Shown in pieces: positions 45,732 to 54,746 of a stretch of DNA of 58,140 nt. The position numbers and the translations under genes were made by a program. The stretch spans positions 1-58,140 of the forward strand of contig JACPSE010000180.1 of assembly GCA_016193465.1 (NCBI GenBank), given 5' to 3'. A model generated the notes under the pieces. The model was given only the letters and a program-made list of their open reading frames with translations, made no database searches and was not told where the DNA came from. This DNA comes from Deltaproteobacteria bacterium. GTDB taxonomy: Bacteria; Desulfobacterota; Binatia; UBA9968. Every line of letters starts with the position of its first letter. Position 1 is the first letter of the stretch.

Positions 45732-46901
45732 CTAAACGAAGTCAACGAAAATCGAGTTGGCGACGAGCAGGCCGCGACGCGTGAGACGGAGCCGTTCATC
45801 CTTCTGCTCCATCAGACCTCCTTCTAGCCAGTCTCGAATTTGGGGATAAAACTCGGCGGGCTTTTTTCCGAAGCGGCGGGAAAACTCTTGGGCCGAAATG
45901 CCCCGCGTCATCCTCAGGCCGAGGAACATAAACTCAGCCACAGCCTTCGCCGGATCGCTCTGCTCCCTTTCCACCACAGCCTGCCCGGACTTGAGGACCC
46001 TTTCCATGTAGGTTGCGGGACTTTTCTCGTTCTGCCATCTGCATCCTAAGGCGCCGTTGTCCTGTTGTTGTTTATAGGAGTGCGCGCCGGCACCGATTCC
46101 GAGATAATCTCCGCTACGCCAATAATTGACGTTGTGGCGCGAGTGCCATCCAGGCCTGGCATAGTTCGAGATCTCGTAGCGTTCCAAACCCGTTCTGGAC
46201 AGAGTCTCACCGATCAGCTCCGCCATCGCAATCTCTTCCTCTTCGGGCAAATTACGGATTTTCCCCTGCCGGTATTCCCGATGAAAAGGGGTTCCTTCTT
46301 CTATCGTCAGGTTGTAGGCGGAGAGGTGCGGAGGGTGAAAGCTCAAGGCCTCCTCCAGGTCAGCTTTTAAATCCGCCAGGGATTGTCCCGGAATGGCATA
46401 GATCAAATCCACACTGAAGTTTTCAAAACCGGCCTGATGAACGGTCTTTAGCGCCTCCCGACTCTCATCGGCCGTATGGACCCGGCCGAGAAATTTGAGC
46501 AGGCGGGACTGAAAAGTTTGCGCACCGATACTGATGCGATTGACGCCGCAGGAACGGTAGCCGGAGAAATGGGCGCCGTCCACGGTTCCAGGGTTGGCTT
46601 CCAGCGTGATTTCAACATCCCTATCGAAAGTAAACAGAGACACTGACCTTTCCAGAATTTTCCCGATGCTCGCCGGACTGAAGGTCGAGGGAGTGCCGCC
46701 CCCAAAAAAAATGCTCTTCAATTTTCTCCCCCGCCAATCCTCCCTCTGCGCGTAGCAAGCCATCTCCTGGATCAAGGCCCCGTTGTATTCGTCCTCAGGA
46801 ATCTTCGGAACGACATGGGAATTGAAATCGCAATAAGGGCACTTGCTCACGCAGTAAGGGATGTGAACGTAGAGGGAAAAGCCCTCTTTCTCTGAAACCA
46901 T
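45732..46901 (-). CDS. hemW: HemW, radical SAM heme chaperone
   Basis: The 389-residue protein starts with the radical SAM motif C-V-S-K-C-P-Y-C (Cys17, Cys21, Cys24) and has the HemW features FFGGGTPSTF, HNVNYWRSGDYLGIGAGAHS and a C-terminal HemN-like domain. HemW inserts heme into respiratory proteins; it is often misannotated as coproporphyrinogen dehydrogenase. It is convergent with the DUF4202 gene. Confidence 0.92.
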   Translation of the reverse strand: MVSEKEGFSLYVHIPYCVSKCPYCDFNSHVVPKIPEDEYNGALIQEMACYAQREDWRGRKLKSIFFGGGTPSTFSPASIGKILERSVSLFTFDRDVEITLEANPGTVDGAHFSGYRSCGVNRISIGAQTFQSRLLKFLGRVHTADESREALKTVHQAGFENFSVDLIYAIPGQSLADLKADLEEALSFHPPHLSAYNLTIEEGTPFHREYRQGKIRNLPEEEEIAMAELIGETLSRTGLERYEISNYARPGWHSRHNVNYWRSGDYLGIGAGAHSYKQQQDNGALGCRWQNEKSPATYMERVLKSGQAVVEREQSDPAKAVAEFMFLGLRMTRGISAQEFSRRFGKKPAEFYPQIRDWLEGGLMEQKDERLRLTRRGLLVANSIFVDFV

Positions 46902-47015
46902 ATGGTGGTATCATATTTGTCCACTAGCTCCTCTGCAATAGGTCTCCGGCTAACTTCCATAGTGGTTTGAATTCGCGGCCGGCGGCTGTTATAGTGATTT
47001 TTGTATTTGAGTGGC

Positions 47016-47522
47016 ATGTCGGTCGCAGAACACAAAGAAAAAGGCAAAAAGAACCTGTCTTGCTTTGTTGTGACGGTCAGTGACACCCGTGACGAGACCA
47101 CAGACCAGAGCGGGCAACTAATCAAGACCCTGTTGGATGGTGAAGGCCACTGCTTAGCTGGTTATCGAATTGTCAAGGACGAGCCGGTTCAGATCGAGGC
47201 CCTGCTGGAGGGGGCGCTCAGTAGAAATGACGTCGATGCGGTGATTGTCAATGGCGGGACGGGCATCTCTCCTCGGGACGGGACCTACGAGGTGGTGAGC
47301 CGCTTTTTGGAAAAAAGACTGGACGGCTTTGGGGAAATTTTTCGCTTTTTGAGTTACCAGGATATCGGTCCGGCAGCGATCATGAGCCGGGCAGTCGCCG
47401 GCTCGGCCAAGGGAAAAGTACTCATCTCCCTTCCGGGCTCAAAGGGAGCGGTCGATCTGGCGATGCGGCGTCTGGTTTTGCCGGAGTTAGGCCACATGGT
47501 CTCCCAGCTTCATGGAAAATGA
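47016..47522 (+). CDS. moaB: MoaB/Mog family molybdopterin protein
   Basis: From ATG 47016 the protein has 168 residues. It has the MoCF-binding core VVTVSDTRDETTDQSGQLI, VIVNGGTGISPRDGTYE and LPGSKGAVDLAM. It adenylates molybdopterin or assists molybdenum insertion. It overlaps moaD by four bases and starts a three-gene molybdenum cofactor unit. Confidence 0.9.
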   Translation: MSVAEHKEKGKKNLSCFVVTVSDTRDETTDQSGQLIKTLLDGEGHCLAGYRIVKDEPVQIEALLEGALSRNDVDAVIVNGGTGISPRDGTYEVVSRFLEKRLDGFGEIFRFLSYQDIGPAAIMSRAVAGSAKGKVLISLPGSKGAVDLAMRRLVLPELGHMVSQLHGK

Positions 47523-47764
47523 AGGTCAAGATCAAATTCTTCGCTATGCTGAGAGAGCGCGCCGGCGCCGGAGAGATCACAAAGGAGATAAGAGAGGGAA
47601 TGACGGTTGGAGAGCTTTGGAGGGTTTTGCGGCGGGATTATCCTAGACTGGCTCCGGTGGAGATGCGCCTTCTCTACGCAGTCAATCAAGATTACGTGGC
47701 CGCAGATTACGTGCTCAAGGAGCAAGACGAGGTGGTCTTCGTTCCTCCTGTCAGCGGAGGCTAG
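47519..47764 (+). CDS. moaD: MoaD small subunit of molybdopterin synthase
   Basis: The 81-residue ubiquitin-like protein ends in the required Gly-Gly (VPPVSGG), which becomes the thiocarboxylate sulfur donor. The core KIKFFAMLRERAGAG is typical. It is coupled to moaB by an ATGA overlap and followed after two bases by moaE, its synthase partner. Confidence 0.93.
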   Translation: MKVKIKFFAMLRERAGAGEITKEIREGMTVGELWRVLRRDYPRLAPVEMRLLYAVNQDYVAADYVLKEQDEVVFVPPVSGG

Positions 47765-47766
47765 AG

Positions 47767-48237
47767 ATGTTCCGCGTCACCAGGGATGCGATTGATCTTC
47801 AGGAACTGGTCGACTTCGTCACCGACCCCGAGGCCGGGGCCATTGTGACCTTCATCGGCACGACAAGAAACAACAACGAAGGGCGCCGGGTCATCGCGCT
47901 CGATTATGAAGCCTATCCGGAGATGGCAGAAAAGGAGCTGACCCGTCTCGGGGAGGAAGCGAAAAAGCGCTGGAACATCCAGCGCATGGCCATTGTCCAC
48001 AGGATCGGTCCTGTCCAGATCACCGAGCCCAGTGTCATGATCGCTGTCTCCGCAGCCCATCGCGCTGATGCCTTTGAGGCTTGCCGCTTCGCCATTGAAG
48101 AGATCAAGAGGAGTGTGCCGATCTGGAAGAAAGAGCTCTTTGAGGGAGGAGAGGTCTGGATAGGCACGCAGAGCGGCCAACCCCTCAATGTGAATTGTTC
48201 CAGCAGTTCAAGTCGTTCAAACAGTTCAACGGATTGA
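47767..48237 (+). CDS. moaE: MoaE large subunit of molybdopterin synthase
   Basis: The 156-residue protein carries GAIVTFIGTTRNNNEGRRV, LDYEAYPEMAEKEL, HRIGPVQI and the active-site KRSVPIWKKELFEGGEVW. It converts cPMP to molybdopterin with MoaD. The last 18 residues, after GTQSGQP, are a Ser/Asn run (CSSSSSRSNSSTD) that is not part of the family and is encoded by the GTTCAA repeat at 48190-48262. Confidence 0.92.
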   Translation: MFRVTRDAIDLQELVDFVTDPEAGAIVTFIGTTRNNNEGRRVIALDYEAYPEMAEKELTRLGEEAKKRWNIQRMAIVHRIGPVQITEPSVMIAVSAAHRADAFEACRFAIEEIKRSVPIWKKELFEGGEVWIGTQSGQPLNVNCSSSSSRSNSSTD

Positions 48238-48262
48238 ACGATTTAAACCGTTTGAACGGGTT
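48190..48262. repeat. GTTCAA word repeat overlapping the moaE end
   Basis: GTTCAA-type words occur in both orientations. The outer arms CGTTCAAAC (48214-48222) and GTTTGAACG (48250-48258) and inner arms GTTCAA (48224-48229) and TTGAAC (48234-48239) form a folded block. It encodes the odd C-terminal tail of MoaE and ends just before nicO; it may act as a weak terminator. Confidence 0.5.
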
Positions 48263-48280
48263 TCTGTCTGAGCGCTTTTT

Positions 48281-48991
48281 ATGGAAGCTTCCCTTTATGC
48301 CGCGTTTGGCCTGGGTCTCATCCTAGGTATTAAGCATGCCTTGGATGCGGATCATGTGATCGCTGTTTCTACGATCGTCAGCGAGCACCAGAGCCTCAAG
48401 TGGGCCTCTTTGATTGGGGTCTCCTGGGGTCTGGGACATACCGCCACGCTCTTTGTTGTCGGTTTGTTTGTGATAGGACTGCGTCTGACGATCTCGCCAC
48501 GAGTAGCCCTCGGACTGGAGTTTCTGGTAGCTGTTATGCTGGTGTTTTTGGGCGTGAGCATTTTGTGGCGCTCGTTCGCGTCCGAGAGGCTCCATCTGCA
48601 TACCCATGCCCATAATCCCGAAACGCATACCCACTTTCACCTCCATGAAGATACCCAAGAAAGCCACAGTCACCGCCATCCCCTCAACTTAATGCGCAGG
48701 CCTTTTCTGGTCGGGTTGGTTCATGGGCTCGCGGGAAGCGCCGCGCTCATGCTACTGGTCCTGACGACGATCCCCTCGCCGCTCGCGGGGTTGGCTTACA
48801 TCCTGATCTTCGGTTTTGGCTCTGTGGGAGGAATGTTGGCTTTGAGCAGCTTGATCGGCCTTCCCTTTGTCTTGACTGCGCGACGCTTTGCCTTCCTCAA
48901 TCGCTGGATACGGATCGGGGCCGGCACAGCGAGCGTTGCCTTTGGACTCTTTCTCGGCTGGGAGATCGGTTTCCAGCAGGGTCTTTTCTAA
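48281..48991 (+). CDS. NicO-type nickel/cobalt transporter
   Basis: The 236-residue membrane protein has about six helices and the H-A-L-D-A-D-H motif of NiCoT transporters in the first helix (GIKHALDADHVIAVST), plus GHTATLFVVG. A histidine-rich loop (about residues 105-135, HLHTHAHNPETHTHFHLHE) should bind the metal. Substrate is nickel or cobalt by family. The final GTG/ATG region of the following gap encodes nothing certain. Confidence 0.88.
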   Translation: MEASLYAAFGLGLILGIKHALDADHVIAVSTIVSEHQSLKWASLIGVSWGLGHTATLFVVGLFVIGLRLTISPRVALGLEFLVAVMLVFLGVSILWRSFASERLHLHTHAHNPETHTHFHLHEDTQESHSHRHPLNLMRRPFLVGLVHGLAGSAALMLLVLTTIPSPLAGLAYILIFGFGSVGGMLALSSLIGLPFVLTARRFAFLNRWIRIGAGTASVAFGLFLGWEIGFQQGLF

Positions 48992-49173
48992 AAGGCCCTT
49001 CGCCCTCCAGCCTGCAAAGCACAGCGTCGCGATGATCATCACCCACGGGAAATCTGATTCTGGAAGCTTCCACACACCAGCCATGAGTGACGCCAAGAAA
49101 CAAAAAGAGGGCGAGCGCAGCTAAGCGAAAAAAATCCGTTTCTCGCGTGTGGCTTTCCCGGGACCCTTCCCGA

Positions 49174-50613
49174 TCAGAGCATTTTCGTGATTGTGAGGAA
49201 ATAAACAGCGGCTAAAACAGCATAAGCCAGACAGGAGAGACAGAGAAAAAAAAGATTCAGCCGACCTGGGCGCGCGGATGGCGGCAAATGGCGCGGCAGG
49301 TAAACGTGGTTGAGAAAAATCAAGGCGACGGAGAAAAGCACGGTGCCGATGAAGCCGATGACCGCGGAAAGAAGGATGAGCGGGCCAGGCTCATCCAAGA
49401 GGATCGTGATCGAGGTCACTGCCGTTAACAGGAGGAGAAAAAAGAGATACCACGAGCGCACAGGAACGGCGCGGGCCCTGGGAAAAAAACCATAGAAGCA
49501 ATCTGTGTGGATTCGGCTCACGGCGTCAACCGTTGCCAACCAGGTGTCGGAGAGGAAAGCCGCCGCGATCACCAGAAAAAGGATTCTCCCAACCCAACCC
49601 CAGCTCAGCTCGAAAAAACGGCCCTGGACCACAGCCAGCTCATAGTGGTCTGGAAGCAGCCCTTTCGGAAAGAGGAGCGCATAGGCCAGGAGACAGGTCA
49701 TCACGGTTGTCAGGATGTTTCCCGCTATTCCAATGCTGACGTCCCAAAACAAAAAGCGCCTCCATCGGGAGATATATGCCAACCCGCCATCTTCTGCGGG
49801 GATAAAACCCGATGCGGGAATAACCTCGGGCTTCCCCGTGATGGGCCCGGTGATTCTTCCCATGTAGTGGGCCATCCCGATTCCCTTGTCCCGAATCCAA
49901 TAAGAATAGAAGAGAGTCCAAAAACCTCCTAAGCCTGCAAAGGTGATCGCGGTAAGAAGCTTCGTGGCATCCGCCGGGTCCCAGGCTCTGGGCATGGGCC
50001 ATTGAGGAGCGAGTAACCCTTTGAGAAACGACGGCATCATTTTTAAGGCATCCGGATGGGCGCTGGCCCATAGGAGGCCGACCAGTGTGAGGAGCGCAAC
50101 GCCCCACATGAAGCCCTCTACCAGCCGGTAGATAACTTTGCTGAGAAGGATGGCCGAGAGAAACAGAAACATAGAGAGGTAGGCCCAAAAGAGGGTTTGG
50201 CCTCTCGGACTCCAGCCTGAGGGAAAGTGAGTTAGAGCCGCCAGCGAGGTCCCGCCCGCGGCGGCAAAGGCGCCAAACCATAGAAAGGAGAGCGTCATGA
50301 GGATCCAAAGTAAAAAGGCAAACATCCGGTTCAGCCGAATGAAGCCCTGAAAAATGCTTTCGCCCGTGAGGATCGTGTAGCGGCCGATCTCGTAGGTGAC
50401 GGGGAACTGGAGTAAACAGGCCGGCAGCAGGAGGAAAAGAAATGTCAGCCCGTACTTGGCGATGATATAGGGCCACCAGATCAGCTCCCCGCTGCCTTGG
50501 GCGAGCGCCATAAAGATCACGCCCGGCCCGAGCGCGGCGAACATTCCGGGAAAGGGAGGAAGAGAGGCCTTTCTAAACGGCGGCAGCGTTCCCCACGGCT
50601 CTTGCTGCGCCAT
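49174..50613 (-). CDS. Nramp-like membrane carrier with an altered first motif
   Basis: The 479-residue protein has about eleven helices in the Nramp/APC layout. The first helix reads LGPGVIFMALAQGSGELIWWP, where canonical Nramp metal transporters have D-P-G-N. The metal-binding Asp-Asn pair is thus absent. TM6-like sequence (GLGGFWTLFYSYWIRDKG) also lacks the M-P-H-N motif. It is therefore a distant member that may move another ion or solute. It overlaps no gene; the CinA-type gene is four bases upstream. Confidence 0.7.
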   Translation of the reverse strand: MAQQEPWGTLPPFRKASLPPFPGMFAALGPGVIFMALAQGSGELIWWPYIIAKYGLTFLFLLLPACLLQFPVTYEIGRYTILTGESIFQGFIRLNRMFAFLLWILMTLSFLWFGAFAAAGGTSLAALTHFPSGWSPRGQTLFWAYLSMFLFLSAILLSKVIYRLVEGFMWGVALLTLVGLLWASAHPDALKMMPSFLKGLLAPQWPMPRAWDPADATKLLTAITFAGLGGFWTLFYSYWIRDKGIGMAHYMGRITGPITGKPEVIPASGFIPAEDGGLAYISRWRRFLFWDVSIGIAGNILTTVMTCLLAYALLFPKGLLPDHYELAVVQGRFFELSWGWVGRILFLVIAAAFLSDTWLATVDAVSRIHTDCFYGFFPRARAVPVRSWYLFFLLLLTAVTSITILLDEPGPLILLSAVIGFIGTVLFSVALIFLNHVYLPRHLPPSARPGRLNLFFLCLSCLAYAVLAAVYFLTITKML

Positions 50614-50617
50614 CCGT

Positions 50618-51352
50618 TCAGTTCCCCTCGATCCGGTGGATGGCCCCTTTGGGAATCGTGCTGATTAGTTTTTCGAAGGCCCGGTTTAGATAGACCCTAT
50701 CTTTCGATTCCAGGGTCAGCTTGACTTTGTAGTCCGGATTATCCAGCACAGGATAGGAACCGAGAAGAAGATCAGGAAAGTCCTTAAGGAGATTGTTAAG
50801 GATTGAGGCAATAACCCCTTCGCCTTCCTTCACATAGACCACGTTGAGAAAGAACGGGGCGTCGCGGAAGCGCTCTTTGATGACGAGAAAGCGCTGTTGC
50901 AGGATCTTTGGGATGCCCGGGAAGACATATATATTGCGCACCTTCGCCACAGCCGCATAGAGTGATCCCCCACCCACCAGTTCCGCCCCTTCGGGGACCT
51001 CGGCCATCCGCAGCCTGGCCTCGTTGATGTTCTCTCCGTGCCGCTCCCGCAGACGGCGCTCCAATTCCGGGTGGCGGATCACTTTGAGGCCGAAGCCGTG
51101 CGCGATGCCTGCCATGGTGACATCGTCGTGGGTAGGACCCACTCCGCCAGTCGTGAAGACAAAGTCAAACTGCCGTGAAAAGGATGCCGCCTCGTTGCCG
51201 ATCAACTCGATTTCATCGGGAATGACAGAGATCCGCTGCACTTCCACGCCGAGGGTTCTCAGCTCCTGACAGAGAAAATGAGAGTTCGTATCTTGGGTCT
51301 TTCCGGAGAGAACCTCGTTGCCGATAATGATGATGCCAGCGGTCTTGGACAT
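50618..51352 (-). CDS. CinA-type MoCF-domain protein
   Basis: I start at ATG 51352. The 244-residue protein has the MoCF fold: AGIIIIGNEVLSGKTQDTNS, FDFVFTTGGVGPTHDDVTMA and IYVFPGIPKILQQRF. The order matches the N-terminal half of CinA, which hydrolyses ADP-ribose or FAD-related nucleotides. The C-terminal nicotinamide-nucleotide deamidase half is absent. A pyrophosphatase activity is likely. Confidence 0.85.
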   Translation of the reverse strand: MSKTAGIIIIGNEVLSGKTQDTNSHFLCQELRTLGVEVQRISVIPDEIELIGNEAASFSRQFDFVFTTGGVGPTHDDVTMAGIAHGFGLKVIRHPELERRLRERHGENINEARLRMAEVPEGAELVGGGSLYAAVAKVRNIYVFPGIPKILQQRFLVIKERFRDAPFFLNVVYVKEGEGVIASILNNLLKDFPDLLLGSYPVLDNPDYKVKLTLESKDRVYLNRAFEKLISTIPKGAIHRIEGN

Positions 51353-51433
51353 ACAGACGGGTTCCACCTCTACGCGCAAAGGACTATATACTAAAATTTG
51401 GTTTTTATGCCTAGGGTATTAGAAACCGACAGA

Positions 51434-51586
51434 TCAGGTATCGAACTCGCTGCAGCTCTGAAAGTAATGGCAATCGGGGTTGGAACATACGAAGCGGCAC
51501 TTCTGATTGAAAAGCTTGAAGCCGCAAACGGGGCAGAACTCCCACCAGTTTTCCTGCCTTTTCTGAGGGGCCTTCGACTCCGGCAA
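51434..51586 (-). CDS. Small zinc-ribbon protein
   Basis: A 50-residue frame starts at TTG 51586, 10 bases after AAAGGAG, and ends at TGA 51436-51434. It contains C-P-V-C-G (Cys18, Cys21), Cys30, Cys34 (FVCSNPDC), Cys39 and Cys45 (FQSCSEFD), a typical zinc-ribbon spacing. It begins three bases after the ACT-protein stop and is clearly in the same unit. Gene callers often skip it because of the TTG start and short length; a competing frame in the same DNA begins with an ATG (51593) but has no domain. Confidence 0.7.
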   Translation of the reverse strand: MPESKAPQKRQENWWEFCPVCGFKLFNQKCRFVCSNPDCHYFQSCSEFDT

Positions 51587-51589
51587 TTT

Positions 51590-51985
51590 TCATCTCCTTT
51601 CGAGCGCCTTGCGCGCGCGCTGGATACTGTCCGCCTTAAGGATCACTTGGGCCTTCCCTTTAGTCCCGCCCGTGGTCCCGTAAGCGTACTCGATATTGAC
51701 TCGCGCCTTGGACAACCTTTCCGCCACTAGTGCCAGCGCCCCGGGCTTGTTGGGCATGTCGAGAGCTATGACATCCGATTCCACCACCATCATCCCGCCC
51801 TCACCGAGAACGTGAGTTGCCCGCACAGGGTCACTCACCACCATTCGGATCACGCCGTGGTCGACGGCATCGGATATCGAGAAAGCAACGATGTTGAGCC
51901 CACGTGCCGCGAGCGCCCCGCTTACGCAAGCCAGTGTTCCCGGCTTGTTTTCCAGAAAAACTGAAAGCTGTTTGCATACCTTCAT
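51590..51985 (-). CDS. Tandem ACT-domain protein
   Basis: From ATG 51985 the protein has 131 residues, two ACT domains: KQLSVFLENKPGTLACVSGAL (1-66) and ALDMPNKPGALALVAERLSK (67-131). ACT pairs bind amino acids and regulate enzymes; a free-standing ACT-ACT protein without an enzyme domain is usual in several lineages. Ligand unknown. Confidence 0.85.
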   Translation of the reverse strand: MKVCKQLSVFLENKPGTLACVSGALAARGLNIVAFSISDAVDHGVIRMVVSDPVRATHVLGEGGMMVVESDVIALDMPNKPGALALVAERLSKARVNIEYAYGTTGGTKGKAQVILKADSIQRARKALERR

Positions 51986-52194
51986 GCCTTCCCTCCGCGG
52001 TTTACGTTCAAACATGTCCGTTTCGTCTACCGGCCCCTTGGACAGAATAACACAATTTTGCATAGATCCAGATGAATAACAATAAGGAAACTGGTGTGCC
52101 TGCCGATTGAATAACGGCGTGCCCCGGTTTATACAGAGTGTTGAAAAACCAGGCAGGAAAGATTGTGGCGGTGAAAAGGAAAGAGAGAAGGCAA

Positions 52195-52695
52195 ATGGAC
52201 GGCTCGTTTTGGATCATGGTAGCGACGACGATTGCGCTTATAGGGATTGCAGGACGTTACCAAGGCTGGGAAGTGACCTTGCATGGGCTCTATGGCGGCG
52301 GAAGGCTTCTCGTGGAGGTTATTCCGCGCATGATCTTCGCCTTTGCTCTGGCCGGGCTGGTGCAAGTGCTCATTCCGAAGGAGTTGATTGTCGGATGGAT
52401 CGGCGCCGGTTCAGGATTCAAGGGACTCGTGGTCGGTTCTCTGGCAGGGACTCTCACTCCCGGCGGGCCCATGACCCATTTTCCGATCGTTGTCTCCTTT
52501 TATCGCGCGGGGGCAGATGTCGGCCCCATCATAGCCTACGTAACGGCCTGGGCCCTCCTGGGGATTCACCGGCTCATTATCTGGGAGATCCCTCTTCTCG
52601 GCGCAGAGATCTCCCTGGTCCGTTTCGCCGTCAGTCTCGCCTTGCCGCCTTTGGTCGGCTATCTGGGAGGCAATCTTATGCGTGTGATCCGCTGA
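52195..52695 (+). CDS. Predicted permease, UPF0718-like
   Basis: From ATG 52195, after AAGG, the protein has 166 residues and about five helices, with the family loop LAGTLTPGGPMTHFPIVVSF. UPF0718/YraQ proteins are predicted permeases related to ArsP. The length is about half that of typical members, so it may work as an oligomer. It is convergent with the hydrolase gene. Confidence 0.75.
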   Translation: MDGSFWIMVATTIALIGIAGRYQGWEVTLHGLYGGGRLLVEVIPRMIFAFALAGLVQVLIPKELIVGWIGAGSGFKGLVVGSLAGTLTPGGPMTHFPIVVSFYRAGADVGPIIAYVTAWALLGIHRLIIWEIPLLGAEISLVRFAVSLALPPLVGYLGGNLMRVIR

Positions 52696-52699
52696 GTGT

Positions 52700-53668
52700 T
52701 TAGCGGAATAGCCTCCGGGCATTTTCTCCCAGGACTTTTTTCTTCACCTGGGCAGTCATCTTGGCTTTCTGAATGATCTTGACCGCGTCTTTCAGGGAGC
52801 CAATCGTGGGAAAATCGCTGCCCATAAGCACCTGGCCTTCCCCCATCATGTGCACCGCAAAGCGAATCTCTTCCGGGCTCCAAAAGGGAGGGGCGGTATC
52901 GATAAAGATATTTCTCTTATACTTGTCAAAAAAACCCTTGGGGCGTTTGTCCCAAAAAGCGGGATTGAGACGGTTCTTCAAAGCGAAAAAAGCCCCACCC
53001 AAGTGCGAGAAGACGAACCTGAGATTGGGAAAACGATCCAGCGTGCCGCTCAGCATCAAGCGGGCAATGTTAATGGTCGTGTCGAAGGCGCGGCCCAGGT
53101 TTCTCGTGAGGTTGAACTGCTCCATGCCGTGAGGATGCGCCAAAGGGATCTCCGCGGCCGGATGGACCAGAATCGGGATGTCGAGATCGGAGACTGTTTT
53201 ATAGAAGGGGTGGAGCCGCTCGTTGTCGAGCAGGATGCCGCCTACATGGGTGTTAACGCCTACCCCCTTGCAGCCTAACTCCAGGACCGCTCTTTTCAAC
53301 TCCCTTTGCCCTTCGCTCTCGAGGGGGGGAGCATGGGCCAGCGGGATCAGACGGTCGGGATACTGCGCCGTGATCTCCGCTATTTTGTCGTTGATGAGGC
53401 GTGCCGCTTTGAGATCCACCCAGTCCAGCCAGACCCCAACGTGAAGGGCGGCCTGGTCCACCCCGGCCCGGTTCATCGCCTTGATCTGCTCGTCGATCCG
53501 GGCGGTCATCCTAGGTGGAGAGAAGAGTTGCACCCCGGCGCGCTGGATGCGAAAACGGTCAGGCTCGTGAACGACCTCTTCGTCCTGGCGCACGTGAAGC
53601 TCGGGCCGGCGGTAGTGCTCGTCAGGCATCCAATGATGATGAACGTCGATGACCAGATTCTTCTTCAT
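52700..53668 (-). CDS. ACMSD-like amidohydrolase
   Basis: From ATG 53668 the protein has 322 residues. Metal ligands of the amidohydrolase fold are visible: H10-x-H12 in IDVHHHWMP, His in PILVHPAAEIP, His in FVFSHLGGAFF, and Asp in GSDFPTIG. It groups with decarboxylases and hydrolases of the ACMSD type; these act on aromatic-ring derivatives. The reaction is unassigned. It is divergent from the ABC exporter genes. Confidence 0.88.
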   Translation of the reverse strand: MKKNLVIDVHHHWMPDEHYRRPELHVRQDEEVVHEPDRFRIQRAGVQLFSPPRMTARIDEQIKAMNRAGVDQAALHVGVWLDWVDLKAARLINDKIAEITAQYPDRLIPLAHAPPLESEGQRELKRAVLELGCKGVGVNTHVGGILLDNERLHPFYKTVSDLDIPILVHPAAEIPLAHPHGMEQFNLTRNLGRAFDTTINIARLMLSGTLDRFPNLRFVFSHLGGAFFALKNRLNPAFWDKRPKGFFDKYKRNIFIDTAPPFWSPEEIRFAVHMMGEGQVLMGSDFPTIGSLKDAVKIIQKAKMTAQVKKKVLGENARRLFR

Positions 53669-53768
53669 CGCTTTCCTTGTAGTCGAAATTCTCTCTGTTG
53701 ACAAGAGTTTTTTTCCGTCGCGGCTTCATTGGACTTCCTCGGAGTCCCGTAATATATTCCGAAGAGAG

Positions 53769-54746
53769 ATGTCTAACGCCGTCATCCGCATCGAAAACCT
53801 CACAAAAAGATATGGTCTTGTCACCGCTCTGGACGACATCTCTCTGGAGGTCGAGCGCGGAACCATTTTCGGGCTCCTAGGCCCCAACGGCGCGGGGAAG
53901 ACTACTGCGGTTAAAATCCTGACCACTCTGGCTCGTCCCGATGGGGGAAAAATCGAGGTGATCGGAACGGACATCCTCAAGGATCCGGTCCGGGTGCGTA
54001 GCCTCATTGGCTACGTTCCGCAGGAGTTGACCGTTGATCCCTATCTCACGGTGCAAGAGCACTTGCGCTATTATGCAGACCTCTATCACCTCTCCGCCGT
54101 AGGCAAGGATTCCAGGATTCGAGAGGTGCTGGGCCTGGTGGGGTTGGCGGGCTATGAAAACCGCCGGGCGAGATATCTGTCCGGCGGGACAAAGAAAAAA
54201 ATCGATCTCGCCTGCGGGCTGATCCACCGGCCACCCCTGCTTTTTCTTGATGAACCCTCCCTGGGTTTAGATGTTCAGGCGCGCCGAGACGTATGGAGCT
54301 ACATTTTGAGACTCAAGGAGCAAGGGACGACTAGCTTTCTCTGCACCAATTATATGGACGAGGCGGAACGGCTGTGCGATATTGTCGCGATCATCGAGCA
54401 CGGCAGGATTGCCGTCATAGGCAGCCCGGCGCAACTGAGAAGCCAACTGAAAAGAGATGTGATCTCCATTGAAATTGCCAGCGCCGATGAACATCAGAGG
54501 AAAGAATTAGAGGTTCTGGAAAAGGCCGTATCCCAGCTACGGATTGTCCAGGGAACGGTGAAAAACGGCACGCAGCTCAAAGTCTATGTGGAGAGCAATG
54601 AAATCGCGTTGCCTCAGATCCTTCAGTCCGCCGCCTCTCTCTCTATCCCCATACGCACCATCACGTATAGCCGCCCGGGCCTAGACGAGGTTTTTCTCCA
54701 TTATACTGGCCACCCGTTCGCCGACGAGAGGAAAATAGATGCTTGA
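53769..54746 (+). CDS. ABC exporter ATPase (DrrA-like)
   Basis: From ATG 53769 the protein has 325 residues. Walker A is GPNGAGKTTAV, Walker B LLFLDEPSLGLD. The signature reads LSGGTKKKIDLACGL, so the usual Gln is Thr. A C-terminal extension at about 230-325 fits the drug/lipid exporter type. It overlaps the permease gene by eight bases. Confidence 0.88.
   Translation: MSNAVIRIENLTKRYGLVTALDDISLEVERGTIFGLLGPNGAGKTTAVKILTTLARPDGGKIEVIGTDILKDPVRVRSLIGYVPQELTVDPYLTVQEHLRYYADLYHLSAVGKDSRIREVLGLVGLAGYENRRARYLSGGTKKKIDLACGLIHRPPLLFLDEPSLGLDVQARRDVWSYILRLKEQGTTSFLCTNYMDEAERLCDIVAIIEHGRIAVIGSPAQLRSQLKRDVISIEIASADEHQRKELEVLEKAVSQLRIVQGTVKNGTQLKVYVESNEIALPQILQSAASLSIPIRTITYSRPGLDEVFLHYTGHPFADERKIDA

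Noticed and set aside
48992-49173. Cobalamin or nickel riboswitch, or a small gene, after the NicO-type transporter
   Set aside because: No B12-box-like sequence was found. Open frames on both strands are short, and the longer minus-strand one overlaps the transporter gene and lacks a ribosome site.
51398-51730. Plus-strand open frame opposite the zinc-ribbon and ACT genes
   Set aside because: It is the antisense shadow of two genes with recognisable domains and has no domain of its own.
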